DNA of 11,802 bases, taken from positions 1 through 11,802 of the forward strand of contig JALWJR010000066.1 in the NCBI GenBank assembly GCA_026996985.1, read 5' to 3'. Within the stretch, counting starts at the first letter, position 1; each line of letters begins with the position of its first letter. A model generated the notes under the pieces. The model saw nothing but the letters and a program-made list of their open reading frames with translations, was not told the DNA's origin and did no database searches. Shown here in pieces: positions 1 through 6,956 of this stretch. The stretch is from Candidatus Kaiserbacteria bacterium (GTDB taxonomy: Bacteria; Patescibacteriota; Minisyncoccia; Phycocordibacterales; UBA2100). The position numbers and the translations under genes were made by a program.

Positions 1-806
1 GAGTATTGTTTAATTTTTTGTTTGCATGGGCGCTCTTTAGCGTCTCTTTTATGTTGGGAGCGCCAACTCCCGCCGATCCGACCCAAAGCGAGCAAGGAAA
101 ACTTATAATTTCACAAATTTTACCAAACTCGCCTGCGGATGAGTCCGGGTTAAAAGTTGGTGATCAAATACTGAACCTTAAAGCGCAAGACGGAAAGCAA
201 ATTGAAAAAACTACTCCGACTGCCGTATCTGAATTTATTCAACAGCATGTTGGAGAAGAAATTATTTTTACGGTGCTTCATATGGGAGAGAAATCTACCA
301 CCACTGTTGTTTTAACTCCGGCGCAAGGGATACTGACACAGTCTCCGAGCAAACCCGCGGTTGGAATTGCAATGAACTACATTGTTGAAAAACCGCTTGG
401 TCTTTTTAAATCGGTCTACTACGGAACCATTGCTTCTTTTGAGGCGTTGGGGCAAGTTACAAAAGGGTTGTTCACGCTCTTTAAAAACGCTTTTGCCGAA
501 GGGATAAATTGGAATCAGGTTGCGGGACCTGTTGGAATTGTTGGGGTGGTAAGTGATGCTTCCTCAATCGGGTTTATCTATCTTTTGCATGTAATTGCGT
601 TTATATCAATAAACCTGGTTGTTATAAACTTGATACCACTGCCGGCCCTGGACGGGGGGAGGATAGTGATGGTGGCAGTTGAGTGGATAACAAGAAGAAA
701 AATACCAACATTTATTGTCATGGGGTTGAATTTGGCAGGTTTTTCCTTACTTATATTGTTTATGGTATTTGTCACCTACCACGACATCTTAAAAATGTTC
801 AACTAG
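1..806 (+). CDS. rseP: RseP-type site-2 zinc metalloprotease, 5'-truncated
   Basis: This is the C-terminal part of an M50 intramembrane protease of the RseP/RIP family. The family cleaves membrane-bound anti-sigma factors or leftover signal peptides within the membrane. The frame is open to the left edge, so the catalytic HExxH helix lies outside the window and the TTG at base 6 is not a real start. Residues below are counted from base 6. A membrane segment (about 3-19) is followed by a PDZ domain (about 30-105, with a GLKVGDQI core). A GPVGI turn sits at 174-178. The second metal-ligand motif of the family, NLIPLPALDGG, is at 208-218 (Asp 216 is the expected zinc ligand). A last membrane helix lies near 237-258. 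The gene ends 78 nt before proS. The family assignment is secure; the substrate cannot be read from sequence. Confidence 0.93.
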   Translation, partial: VLFNFLFAWALFSVSFMLGAPTPADPTQSEQGKLIISQILPNSPADESGLKVGDQILNLKAQDGKQIEKTTPTAVSEFIQQHVGEEIIFTVLHMGEKSTTTVVLTPAQGILTQSPSKPAVGIAMNYIVEKPLGLFKSVYYGTIASFEALGQVTKGLFTLFKNAFAEGINWNQVAGPVGIVGVVSDASSIGFIYLLHVIAFISINLVVINLIPLPALDGGRIVMVAVEWITRRKIPTFIVMGLNLAGFSLLILFMVFVTYHDILKMFN

Positions 807-849
807 CTCTTGACAATATCTCAATTAAATTAAGGAATTTTTGTTAATA

Positions 850-884
850 TTGTTTTGTAGGGTTTTCCGTAGTACCATAGTTTT
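850..884 (+). promoter_or_regulatory. Candidate proS promoter, leaderless arrangement
   Basis: A -35-like TTGTTT (850-855) and a -10-like TACCAT (873-878) are separated by exactly 17 nt, with 6 nt between the -10 and the proS ATG. Transcription would therefore begin at or next to the start codon. There is no Shine-Dalgarno upstream of that ATG. An alternative extended -10, TGTTAATAT (842-850), would give a leader of about 28 nt. The TACCAT box is only a moderate match; the support comes from the same spacing recurring at other genes here. Confidence 0.45.
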
Positions 885-2294
885 ATGCAAAGAATTACAC
901 CTCAGGAAAAAGATTTTCCACAATGGTACCAAGATGTGGTTAAAGAAGCAGAGTTGGCGGAATCTTCACAAACAAGAGGGTGCGGAATAGTGAAACCGTA
1001 CGGATTTGCGATTTGGGAGAATATAAAAGACGAACTCAACAAGCGCATAAAAGCGGATGGTGTGGAAAATTTGTATTTTCCTCTGTTTTTGCCGATGAGC
1101 AATTTGCAAGCCGAGGCAGAGCATGTTGAAGGGTTTTCTCCGGAGCTTGCCGTTGTAACCGTTGCCGGTGGAGAGGAGTTGCAGGAGCCCTTGGCGGTGC
1201 GTCCGACTTCAGAGGCGGTAATGTATCCGACATTTGCAAAATGGATAAACAGCTACCGAGATTTACCGCTTAGAGTAAACCAATGGGCAAATGTTGTAAG
1301 GTGGGAAAAGCGTCCCAGGCCGTTTCTAAGGTGGAGTGAGTTTCTCTGGCAGGAAGGGCATTCCGCTTTTGCAGACAAAAGGGAGGCTCTGGAGGAGATG
1401 TGGAGAATGCTTGATATGTACAAAGAGGTTTACGAGTGGATGGCCATTCCGACTCTTTGGGGTAGAAAATCGGAAAGTGAGAAGTTTGCCGGAGCCGAGA
1501 TTACAACAACAACTGAGGTTATGGCAAAAGACGGCAAAGCCATTCAAGGCGCCACAAGTCATCACTTGGCTGATAATTTTGCAAAAGCTTTTGATATCAA
1601 GTATTTGGGAGAAGACGGAAAGTGGCACTTTGTTTATCAAAACAGCTGGGGAATGAGTTGGCGTACGCTGGGCGCTTTAATTATGGCACATGGAGACGAT
1701 AAAGGTCTTAAACTTCCGCCTAATGTGGCGCCAACTCAGATGGTGGTTGTTCCGATTAAAAATACGGCCGAGGTTTCCAAGTTTGCCTCAGACATTTCCA
1801 AAGCCTTGGCGGAATTTAGGGTGAAAGTTGATGATAGAGAAAACAAATCTCCCGGACATAAATTTTACGATTGGGAAATAAAAGGTGTACCAATCAGGAT
1901 TGAGATCGGTGAGAATGAAGTTGCAGATATGGTTTGCACCGTATACAGAAGAGACACTCAAGAGAAAACAACTGTGCCGGCACAACATATAAATGATTAT
2001 GTTTCAGATTTACTTAAAGAAATTCAAGATAATATGTTCCGTAGCGCCAAAGAATTTCAGCAACAAAACATTGTTCAGATCAGTTCAATTGATGAGATAG
2101 AAAAACACCCGGGTAAGTTTTTCTTGGCTTCTTGGTCTGAAGATCCGGAATCGGAAAAACTGCTTAAAGAGAAATATTCAATGGTATCTCGTGTTCTTCC
2201 CAAAGAATATGAAGATAAAAAGCCGACCAACAAAACATGCTTTATAACCGGAGAGCCGGCAAAACATGATTGGATTTTCGCTAAAAGTTACTGA
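885..2294 (+). CDS. proS: Prolyl-tRNA synthetase, archaeal/eukaryotic-type
   Basis: Class II aminoacyl-tRNA synthetase that charges tRNA-Pro with proline in the cytoplasm. The 469 residues lack the editing insertion of the longer bacterial-type enzyme and carry the extra C-terminal domain of the archaeal/eukaryotic type. Visible landmarks are RPTSE at 106-110, the motif 2 region with WSEFLWQEGHSA at 150-161, QGATSHHL at 221-228, and the motif 3 region around HGDDKG at 269-274. The anticodon-binding domain spans roughly 285-385. The protein ends in FAKSY, the expected terminal Tyr of this type. The zinc-binding C-terminal domain looks degenerate: only Cys452 remains of the usual four cysteines. 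The ATG at 885 begins where the conserved N-terminus begins, and there is no Shine-Dalgarno. Only 2 nt separate the stop from mreB, so co-transcription with the shape genes is likely. Confidence 0.96.
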   Translation: MQRITPQEKDFPQWYQDVVKEAELAESSQTRGCGIVKPYGFAIWENIKDELNKRIKADGVENLYFPLFLPMSNLQAEAEHVEGFSPELAVVTVAGGEELQEPLAVRPTSEAVMYPTFAKWINSYRDLPLRVNQWANVVRWEKRPRPFLRWSEFLWQEGHSAFADKREALEEMWRMLDMYKEVYEWMAIPTLWGRKSESEKFAGAEITTTTEVMAKDGKAIQGATSHHLADNFAKAFDIKYLGEDGKWHFVYQNSWGMSWRTLGALIMAHGDDKGLKLPPNVAPTQMVVVPIKNTAEVSKFASDISKALAEFRVKVDDRENKSPGHKFYDWEIKGVPIRIEIGENEVADMVCTVYRRDTQEKTTVPAQHINDYVSDLLKEIQDNMFRSAKEFQQQNIVQISSIDEIEKHPGKFFLASWSEDPESEKLLKEKYSMVSRVLPKEYEDKKPTNKTCFITGEPAKHDWIFAKSY

Positions 2295-2296
2295 TT

Positions 2297-3358
2297 ATGT
2301 TGGGACAAATAAAAAATAAAGCCCTCTCTTTTGTATCCGATCATATCGGTATAGATTTGGGTACGGCAAATACCCTTGTTTATGTTAAAGGAAGAGGGGT
2401 GGTAATAAACGAACCATCAATTGTCGCCGTAAACAGCAAAACCGGTCAAATTGTCGCCGTGGGAAAAGAGGCTAAAGATATGCTTGGCAGAACCCCAAGA
2501 CATATAGAGGCGGTACAGCCTGTTATAGACGGGGTAATATCGGATTTTGAAGTAACCGAAGAGATGCTTTCATACCTTCTTTCCAAGGCTTCATCTTCTT
2601 CTCGTTTTTTGGGACCGAAAGTTGTTATCGGGGTACCATCGGGAATTACCAACGTTGAAGTGCGAGCGGTGGAAGACGCCGCAAAAAACGCCGGCGCCCG
2701 AGAAGTGCACATAGTTGAGGAGCCGATGGCGGCCGCCGTTGGGATAAACTTGCCCGTTAAAGAACCCACCGGTTCAATGGTTATAGATATAGGAGGAGGA
2801 ACCACGGACATTGGAGTTATATCTCTGGGAGGTTTGGTTAACGCAAAAAACATTGCAATAGCCGGGGACGCCTTCAATGATGACATAATAAACTATATAA
2901 GAAACGAATTTAAAATTTTAATCGGCAAAAAAACCGCCGAGGAAGTTAAGCTTTCTGTTGCGGCCGTTGTTCCGTTGGAAGAGCCTCTTGAGGTTGTTGT
3001 AAGGGGCAGGGATTTGGTAAACGGACTTCCGAAAGAGGTTGTTATAACCGATTCCGATATTCGTGAAGCGATTGTTCCGTCTGTCTCCAGGCTTGTGCAT
3101 GTCGCAAAAGAGGTTTTGGAGACCACGCCTCCCGAGGTGGTCTCGGATGTTATGAGGCGCGGTGTGTATTTGACGGGAGGTGGCGCGCTTATACGAGGAA
3201 TTGCAAATTTGTTCAAGGAAGAATTGCAAATTCCGGTTAAAGTTGCCGAAGACCCTCTCACGGCGGTTGTAAGAGGAACAGCCGTTATCCTTGAAGATAC
3301 CGAAGGTTTCAAAGAGGCGTTAATAACACACAACAATGAATTTAAAGGGGACATATAA
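2297..3358 (+). CDS. mreB: Rod-shape actin homologue MreB
   Basis: Bacterial actin that polymerises along the inner membrane and guides the elongasome. At 353 residues it has normal family length. The actin nucleotide-fold signatures are present in order: DLGTANT at 20-26 (phosphate 1), VEEPMAAA around 140-147, DIGGGTTD at 164-171 (phosphate 2) and TGGGALIRG at 293-301 (adenosine motif). An N-terminal stretch of about 15 residues before the fold could be the membrane-binding segment, as in other MreBs. The ATG lies 2 nt after the proS stop with no Shine-Dalgarno, so translation probably depends on coupling with proS. Its 3' end overlaps mreC by 23 nt. The gene order mreB-mreC-mreD-PBP2 that follows is the classic shape operon and supports the call. 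Confidence 0.97.
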   Translation: MLGQIKNKALSFVSDHIGIDLGTANTLVYVKGRGVVINEPSIVAVNSKTGQIVAVGKEAKDMLGRTPRHIEAVQPVIDGVISDFEVTEEMLSYLLSKASSSSRFLGPKVVIGVPSGITNVEVRAVEDAAKNAGAREVHIVEEPMAAAVGINLPVKEPTGSMVIDIGGGTTDIGVISLGGLVNAKNIAIAGDAFNDDIINYIRNEFKILIGKKTAEEVKLSVAAVVPLEEPLEVVVRGRDLVNGLPKEVVITDSDIREAIVPSVSRLVHVAKEVLETTPPEVVSDVMRRGVYLTGGGALIRGIANLFKEELQIPVKVAEDPLTAVVRGTAVILEDTEGFKEALITHNNEFKGDI

Positions 3359-4088
3359 AAAAAAGAAATGGAACAAACTGACGCTTTTTTTGGTGTTTTT
3401 GTTTGTTCTGCTTACGGTGAACCACTTTTCAAACGGGAAAATAAGCTCGGTTGCAAAAAACATCGCTTCCCCGATGTTGTCTTTTGCCGGCAAGACCGCA
3501 AATTTGGAAACCAAAGCTTCTCTGGAGCGGAAATTGCAAGAGGCTCGCTCTAGAGTGGCGGAGTTGGAAAAACTGGCCTACAAAAACGCTCTCTTGCAAT
3601 ACCAACTTTCACAATTTGAGATTTTTGCCAATTCAAATATTGATAAAGAGCAAAAATATGAACCGGTCAGACGTGTGTCATCGGTAACAAAAGACGGCAC
3701 GATTTTAGTGCTTTTTGAGCACACAAAAGCAAACCCTTCAATTGTGCTTGATAAGTATGGTTTTGCCATAGGAGAGGTAATTGATATCAAAAACAAAATC
3801 GCAACCGTTAAGCTTTTCTCGTCTCCCGGAGAGATAACTGATGTGGTAATAATCTCCGGTGACAACTCCATTCAAGCGAAAGCCGTGGGTGAGGGTACGG
3901 GAAATTTTGTAATTGAGCTTCCGGCCGGGGTGGAGGTGGAAGAAGGCGCGCTTGTTTTTCTGCCGGAGCTACAGTTGCCGATTGCCAAAGTTGGAGCTGT
4001 TGTTGCCAAACCTCAAAATGCCTTTATCCACCTTTATGCAAGAGTACCGGAGAACATAATGTCTCAAGTGTACTTCTTTGCTTTTTAA
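3336..4088 (+). CDS. mreC: Rod-shape-determining protein MreC
   Basis: Bitopic inner-membrane protein of the elongasome whose outer domain contacts PBP2. The 250 residues show a Lys-rich cytoplasmic N-terminus (KKKKWNK at 8-14), one membrane helix (about 15-30), a heptad-like helical region (about 53-97) and then the beta-rich MreC domain (about 108-250) with ANPSIVLDKYGFAIGEV. The start at 3336 lies inside the end of mreB (23-nt overlap) and has no Shine-Dalgarno. I chose it because it supplies the positively charged segment expected before the membrane helix, and no other ATG precedes that helix. Translational coupling to mreB is likely. The gene is followed at once by a long palindrome that separates it from mreD. 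Confidence 0.93.
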   Translation: MNLKGTYKKKKWNKLTLFLVFLFVLLTVNHFSNGKISSVAKNIASPMLSFAGKTANLETKASLERKLQEARSRVAELEKLAYKNALLQYQLSQFEIFANSNIDKEQKYEPVRRVSSVTKDGTILVLFEHTKANPSIVLDKYGFAIGEVIDIKNKIATVKLFSSPGEITDVVIISGDNSIQAKAVGEGTGNFVIELPAGVEVEEGALVFLPELQLPIAKVGAVVAKPQNAFIHLYARVPENIMSQVYFFAF

Positions 4089-4090
4089 TA

Positions 4091-4250
4091 ATACCATCCC
4101 CAACAAACCATTGAACACCAAGTTTTGTCAATCTTGCTTCATACTTGCTTCAAAAAGTTCAACGATGCTCTGCATCGCTTCGCTTTTTGAAGCTTCGTCT
4201 GAAACAAGATTGACTGCAACTTATGTCCAAGCGTTTATTGGAGATGGTAT
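4091..4250. repeat. 160-bp imperfect palindromic element (copy 1)
   Basis: The whole stretch between mreC and mreD folds on one centre near 4170. Outer arms 4091-4136 and 4205-4250 are 46 nt each and match at most positions. They include ATACCATC/GATGGTAT at the ends and a perfect 10-bp block GTCAATCTTG (4127-4136) with CAAGATTGAC (4205-4214). Further in, GCTTCAAAAAG (4147-4157) pairs perfectly with CTTTTTGAAGC (4183-4193). At the apex CGATGC (4163-4168) and GCATCG (4172-4177) enclose a 3-nt loop. TA lies directly outside CCATC...GATGG on both sides, as a TA target duplication would. It could be a MITE/REP-like mobile repeat or a transcribed hairpin. I see no protein gene here. Confidence 0.85.
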
Positions 4251-4299
4251 AAACTACCAGTGTTTGATAGTAGTCTTTGTAACACTTTCTTTGGCAATT

Positions 4300-4334
4300 T
4301 TGTATTATCCGCGCAATCAATTTATAATAAGCTG
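4300..4334 (+). promoter_or_regulatory. Promoter for mreD-like gene, leaderless arrangement
   Basis: TTGTAT (4300-4305), a 17-nt spacer and a perfect TATAAT (4323-4328) are followed by 6 nt and the ATG at 4335. The predicted transcription start coincides with the start codon. No Shine-Dalgarno is present. This promoter would let mreD and PBP2 be transcribed independently of mreBC, downstream of the palindrome. Confidence 0.65.
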
Positions 4335-4589
4335 ATGAGCAAGTTTTTAACTTCAATATTTGTGCTTGTCGGCGGAGTTGTTGCAATTTTTCTGTTGCCA
4401 TGGTGGGCGTTTTTTACAATTTTACTTCTTTTGTTTTGGTGGTTTGACTGGGAGGTGCTTCTTTTGGCATTTTTATATGATCTTGTTTTTTTTGACCCGA
4501 GCGCGGATTTGCTTAAACATTTTCAAACAACAGTCGTTTTTTTGCTAGTGTTTCTTATTGTGGCTTTTGTTAAAAAGAGATTGTTTTGA
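4335..4589 (+). CDS. mreD: Short MreD-like membrane protein
   Basis: A very hydrophobic 84-residue protein with three or four membrane segments (about 5-22, 24-37, 41-53 and 65-79) and a basic C-terminus (VKKRLF). It sits between mreC and PBP2, where mreD belongs. The central AFLYDLVFF recalls the conserved FLxDL-type stretch of MreD. MreD proteins are usually about 160 residues with five or six helices, so this one is half-length. I infer a reduced MreD from position plus hydrophobicity; similarity alone would be weak. I chose the ATG at 4335 because it follows TATAAT by 6 nt and because the upstream extension of the frame is not hydrophobic or conserved-looking. The stop is 2 nt before the likely PBP2 start. 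Confidence 0.7.
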   Translation: MSKFLTSIFVLVGGVVAIFLLPWWAFFTILLLLFWWFDWEVLLLAFLYDLVFFDPSADLLKHFQTTVVFLLVFLIVAFVKKRLF

Positions 4590-4591
4590 GT

Positions 4592-6340
4592 ATGTGGAGA
4601 AGACGTAAAAAATATAATGCCATAGAGTTTGACGATGTACTGCTTGATGCGACAAACTTGCCCCGTTTTCAAGATCATGCGGAAGGTAAAATCGTAAAGC
4701 CGATTGAAAAATGGGGAATATTTTTCTTATCTGTCATTTTTGTTTTGGTGTTGTTGATTTTTACTTACAGGGCGATTGATTTGCAAATAGTAAGAAACAA
4801 AGAGTTTGTTGCTCTGGCAAACGCAAACAGGATAGACAAAACAATAGTGTTTGCGGAAAGAGGAGTGATAATGGACAGATACAAAAGGAGGCTTGCTTGG
4901 AACGCGCCACAATACTCCACCGTCTCAACAACCACTTTTGATACTTACGCCAAAAGAGTTTACATAGACAGTGAAGCTTTCTCACATATATTAGGTTATG
5001 TATCTTACCCGGCAAAAGATAAAAACGGCAACTGGTGGCGTAAAAATTATGAAGGAAAATCGGGAATTGAGAAAAGCTTTAACGATACCCTCTCGGGGAT
5101 AAACGGAGTAAGACTTATAGAAGTTGACGCTTTAGGGAGACAGAAACAGTCAAATACCATAAAACCGCCGACATCGGGTTCCAATTTGATTTTAAGCATA
5201 GATGCCGATTTGCAAAATGGGTTGTTTGATGCAATTAAAAAAAGCACCCTAACAAGAGGGTACAAAGGAGGGGCCGGGGCCATAATTGATGTTCAAACCG
5301 GGGAAATCTTAGCGATGGTCTCGTTTCCTTCTTACAATCCTTCGGTTATGAGCGAAGCGCAAGATACCGAACTTATAAAAAAGTATCTCACTTCCAAAAA
5401 TGCCCCGCTTTTAAACAGGGTTGTATCTGCGGTTTACGCTCCGGGATCAATTGTAAAACCGTATGTTGCTTTGGCGGCTCTGGCCGAGGAGATAATTTCT
5501 CCTTATAAAAACATTTTATCAACCGGAGCTTTAATAGTTCCCAACCCGTATAATCCAGACAAACCGTCACGATTTTTGGATTGGAAGGCGCACGGCTATG
5601 TAGATATGAGAAAAGCTATAGCGGTTTCATCCAACGTATATTTTTATGCGATAGGTGGAGGACTAACAAAAGCCATGGGGCTGGGGGTTCAAGAAGGGTT
5701 GGGGATAGAAAAACTGGCAAAATATGCAAGAGCATTCGGCTTTGGAGAGAAAACGGAAATAGCTCTGCCCGGTGAGCTCTCGGGAAATGTTCCCACGCCG
5801 GAGTGGAAACAAAAAGTCTTTAAAAGCAAATGGCTTTTGGGTAACACCTACCACAGCGCGATAGGGCAGTATGGCTGGCTTGTAACTCCCATTCAAGCTC
5901 TAAGGTATGTTGCGGCAATTGCAAACGACGGAAAGCTTTTTACTCCTCCGACTTTGGTGAAAAATGAAAGAGCCAAATTCAAGCGCATAAAAATAGCCAA
6001 AGACAAATTTAAAGTGGTAAAAGAAGGAATGCGAATGGCAACTGAAGAGGGAACTTTGAAAATTTTAAATTACGATGATATGAAAATAGCGGCAAAAACC
6101 GGTACGGCGCAAGTTGGGGCGAAAAATGAATTTAAAAACTCTTGGGTTATCGGCTTTTGGCCGTTTGACAAACACTCCGATAGTCTTTCACCTAAATTTG
6201 CGTTTGTAATAGTGCTTGAGAGGGCGCCGTCATCTGTAAGCTACGGGGCAATAGACGCTTCAAGAAGGTTTTTCAACTGGCTCAGAGAAAACAAACCCTC
6301 TTATGCAAAAGGGGAGTATCCGGACGAAACTAGAAAATAG
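4592..6340 (+). CDS. mrdA: Penicillin-binding protein 2, elongation transpeptidase
   Basis: Monofunctional class B PBP that cross-links peptidoglycan during cell elongation. Counting from the ATG at 4592 (582 residues), a single membrane anchor spans about 39-60, followed by the dimerisation/pedestal domain with RGVIMDRYKRRLAWN (about 90-104). The transpeptidase domain then carries all three active-site motifs: SIVK with catalytic Ser286 and Lys289, SSN at 346-348, and KTGT at 502-505. The ATG at 4592 is 2 nt after the mreD stop. A TTG at 4586 overlapping that stop would add only two residues and is less likely. The order mreB-mreC-mreD-PBP2 supports MrdA rather than FtsI. No rodA follows; instead the 3' end overlaps convergent recR by 11 nt. 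Confidence 0.94.
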   Translation: MWRRRKKYNAIEFDDVLLDATNLPRFQDHAEGKIVKPIEKWGIFFLSVIFVLVLLIFTYRAIDLQIVRNKEFVALANANRIDKTIVFAERGVIMDRYKRRLAWNAPQYSTVSTTTFDTYAKRVYIDSEAFSHILGYVSYPAKDKNGNWWRKNYEGKSGIEKSFNDTLSGINGVRLIEVDALGRQKQSNTIKPPTSGSNLILSIDADLQNGLFDAIKKSTLTRGYKGGAGAIIDVQTGEILAMVSFPSYNPSVMSEAQDTELIKKYLTSKNAPLLNRVVSAVYAPGSIVKPYVALAALAEEIISPYKNILSTGALIVPNPYNPDKPSRFLDWKAHGYVDMRKAIAVSSNVYFYAIGGGLTKAMGLGVQEGLGIEKLAKYARAFGFGEKTEIALPGELSGNVPTPEWKQKVFKSKWLLGNTYHSAIGQYGWLVTPIQALRYVAAIANDGKLFTPPTLVKNERAKFKRIKIAKDKFKVVKEGMRMATEEGTLKILNYDDMKIAAKTGTAQVGAKNEFKNSWVIGFWPFDKHSDSLSPKFAFVIVLERAPSSVSYGAIDASRRFFNWLRENKPSYAKGEYPDETRK

Positions 6341-6941
6341 TTTTTTTATTTTTTATAGCTTCTTTTATTGTTGTGGGGTCGGCATATTCAAGTTCAACAC
6401 CGCGTGAGAGCCCTCTGCCCAAAACCGAAATTTTATCTTTGTATTTCGGAATGGTTTTTACAATTTCATGTTTTATATATTCCGTAGTGTAGTCACCGTC
6501 TACGGTTGCCGGCGTTGCAAGTATGACTTCTGAGAATTCAGTCCTCTCAAGGGCTGAGATAAGCTCACGTATTCTAAAGGTTCCGGCTTTTCCCGCAGAA
6601 GGGGCCAAGCCGCCAATTACAAAATATTTTCCGGTGTAGGAGCCGGATTTTTCTATATTTTTCAAATCGGTATTGTTTATGACAACCATTAAAACGTTAT
6701 CTCTTTGATTGTTTGCGCAAATGGAGCAGATGCCGGAGTTGTTTTTGTGATTTTTTTGGTAAAAACGAAAACAAATTGGACAAAGCTCAACTTCTTGTTG
6801 AACTTGTTCTATCAAATTGGCAAATTCTTTCTTCCAGGACTTTGAGCGCGAAAGTATGAAGTAGATAAACCTTTCAGCCTGTCTGGGACCGACTGAGGGG
6901 AATTGCATAAGCATTTCTTTTAATTTTTCGGCTGAATTCAT
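6330..6941 (-). CDS. recR: Recombination mediator RecR
   Basis: RecR works with RecO/RecF to load RecA at gaps. The 203-residue protein shows the full family layout: an N-terminal helix-hairpin-helix (about 8-30, FPSVGPRQAERF), a four-cysteine zinc finger (C54, C57, C72, C75), a Toprim domain (about 83-165) and the C-terminal VELEYADPTTIKEAI stretch. The Toprim core is atypical: where E. coli RecR has VVESPAD, this has VVINNTD, so the conserved Glu is Ile88. The gene starts 15 nt after the dnaB stop on the same strand, so it is probably co-transcribed. There is no Shine-Dalgarno. A TGGTAAAAT resembling an extended -10 overlaps the dnaB stop and could give a separate short-leader transcript. 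The 3' end overlaps the PBP2 gene tail to tail. Confidence 0.93.
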   Translation of the reverse strand: MNSAEKLKEMLMQFPSVGPRQAERFIYFILSRSKSWKKEFANLIEQVQQEVELCPICFRFYQKNHKNNSGICSICANNQRDNVLMVVINNTDLKNIEKSGSYTGKYFVIGGLAPSAGKAGTFRIRELISALERTEFSEVILATPATVDGDYTTEYIKHEIVKTIPKYKDKISVLGRGLSRGVELEYADPTTIKEAIKNKKTIF

Positions 6942-6956
6942 GTTAATAAAGCTATT

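Noticed and set aside
810..838. TTGACA at 810-815 as the -35 of proS
   Set aside because: No acceptable -10 lies 16-19 nt downstream; the nearest good -10 (845-850) is 29 nt away.
4078..4401. Open frames across the mreC/mreD gap on both strands (4078-4335 plus, 4159-4401 minus)
   Set aside because: They read through the palindromic element, have no family features or start signals, and owe their length to the repeat's symmetrical composition.
6341..6356. T-run after the PBP2 stop as a terminator
   Set aside because: There is no GC stem before it, and the run encodes the Lys-rich C-terminus of recR on the other strand.
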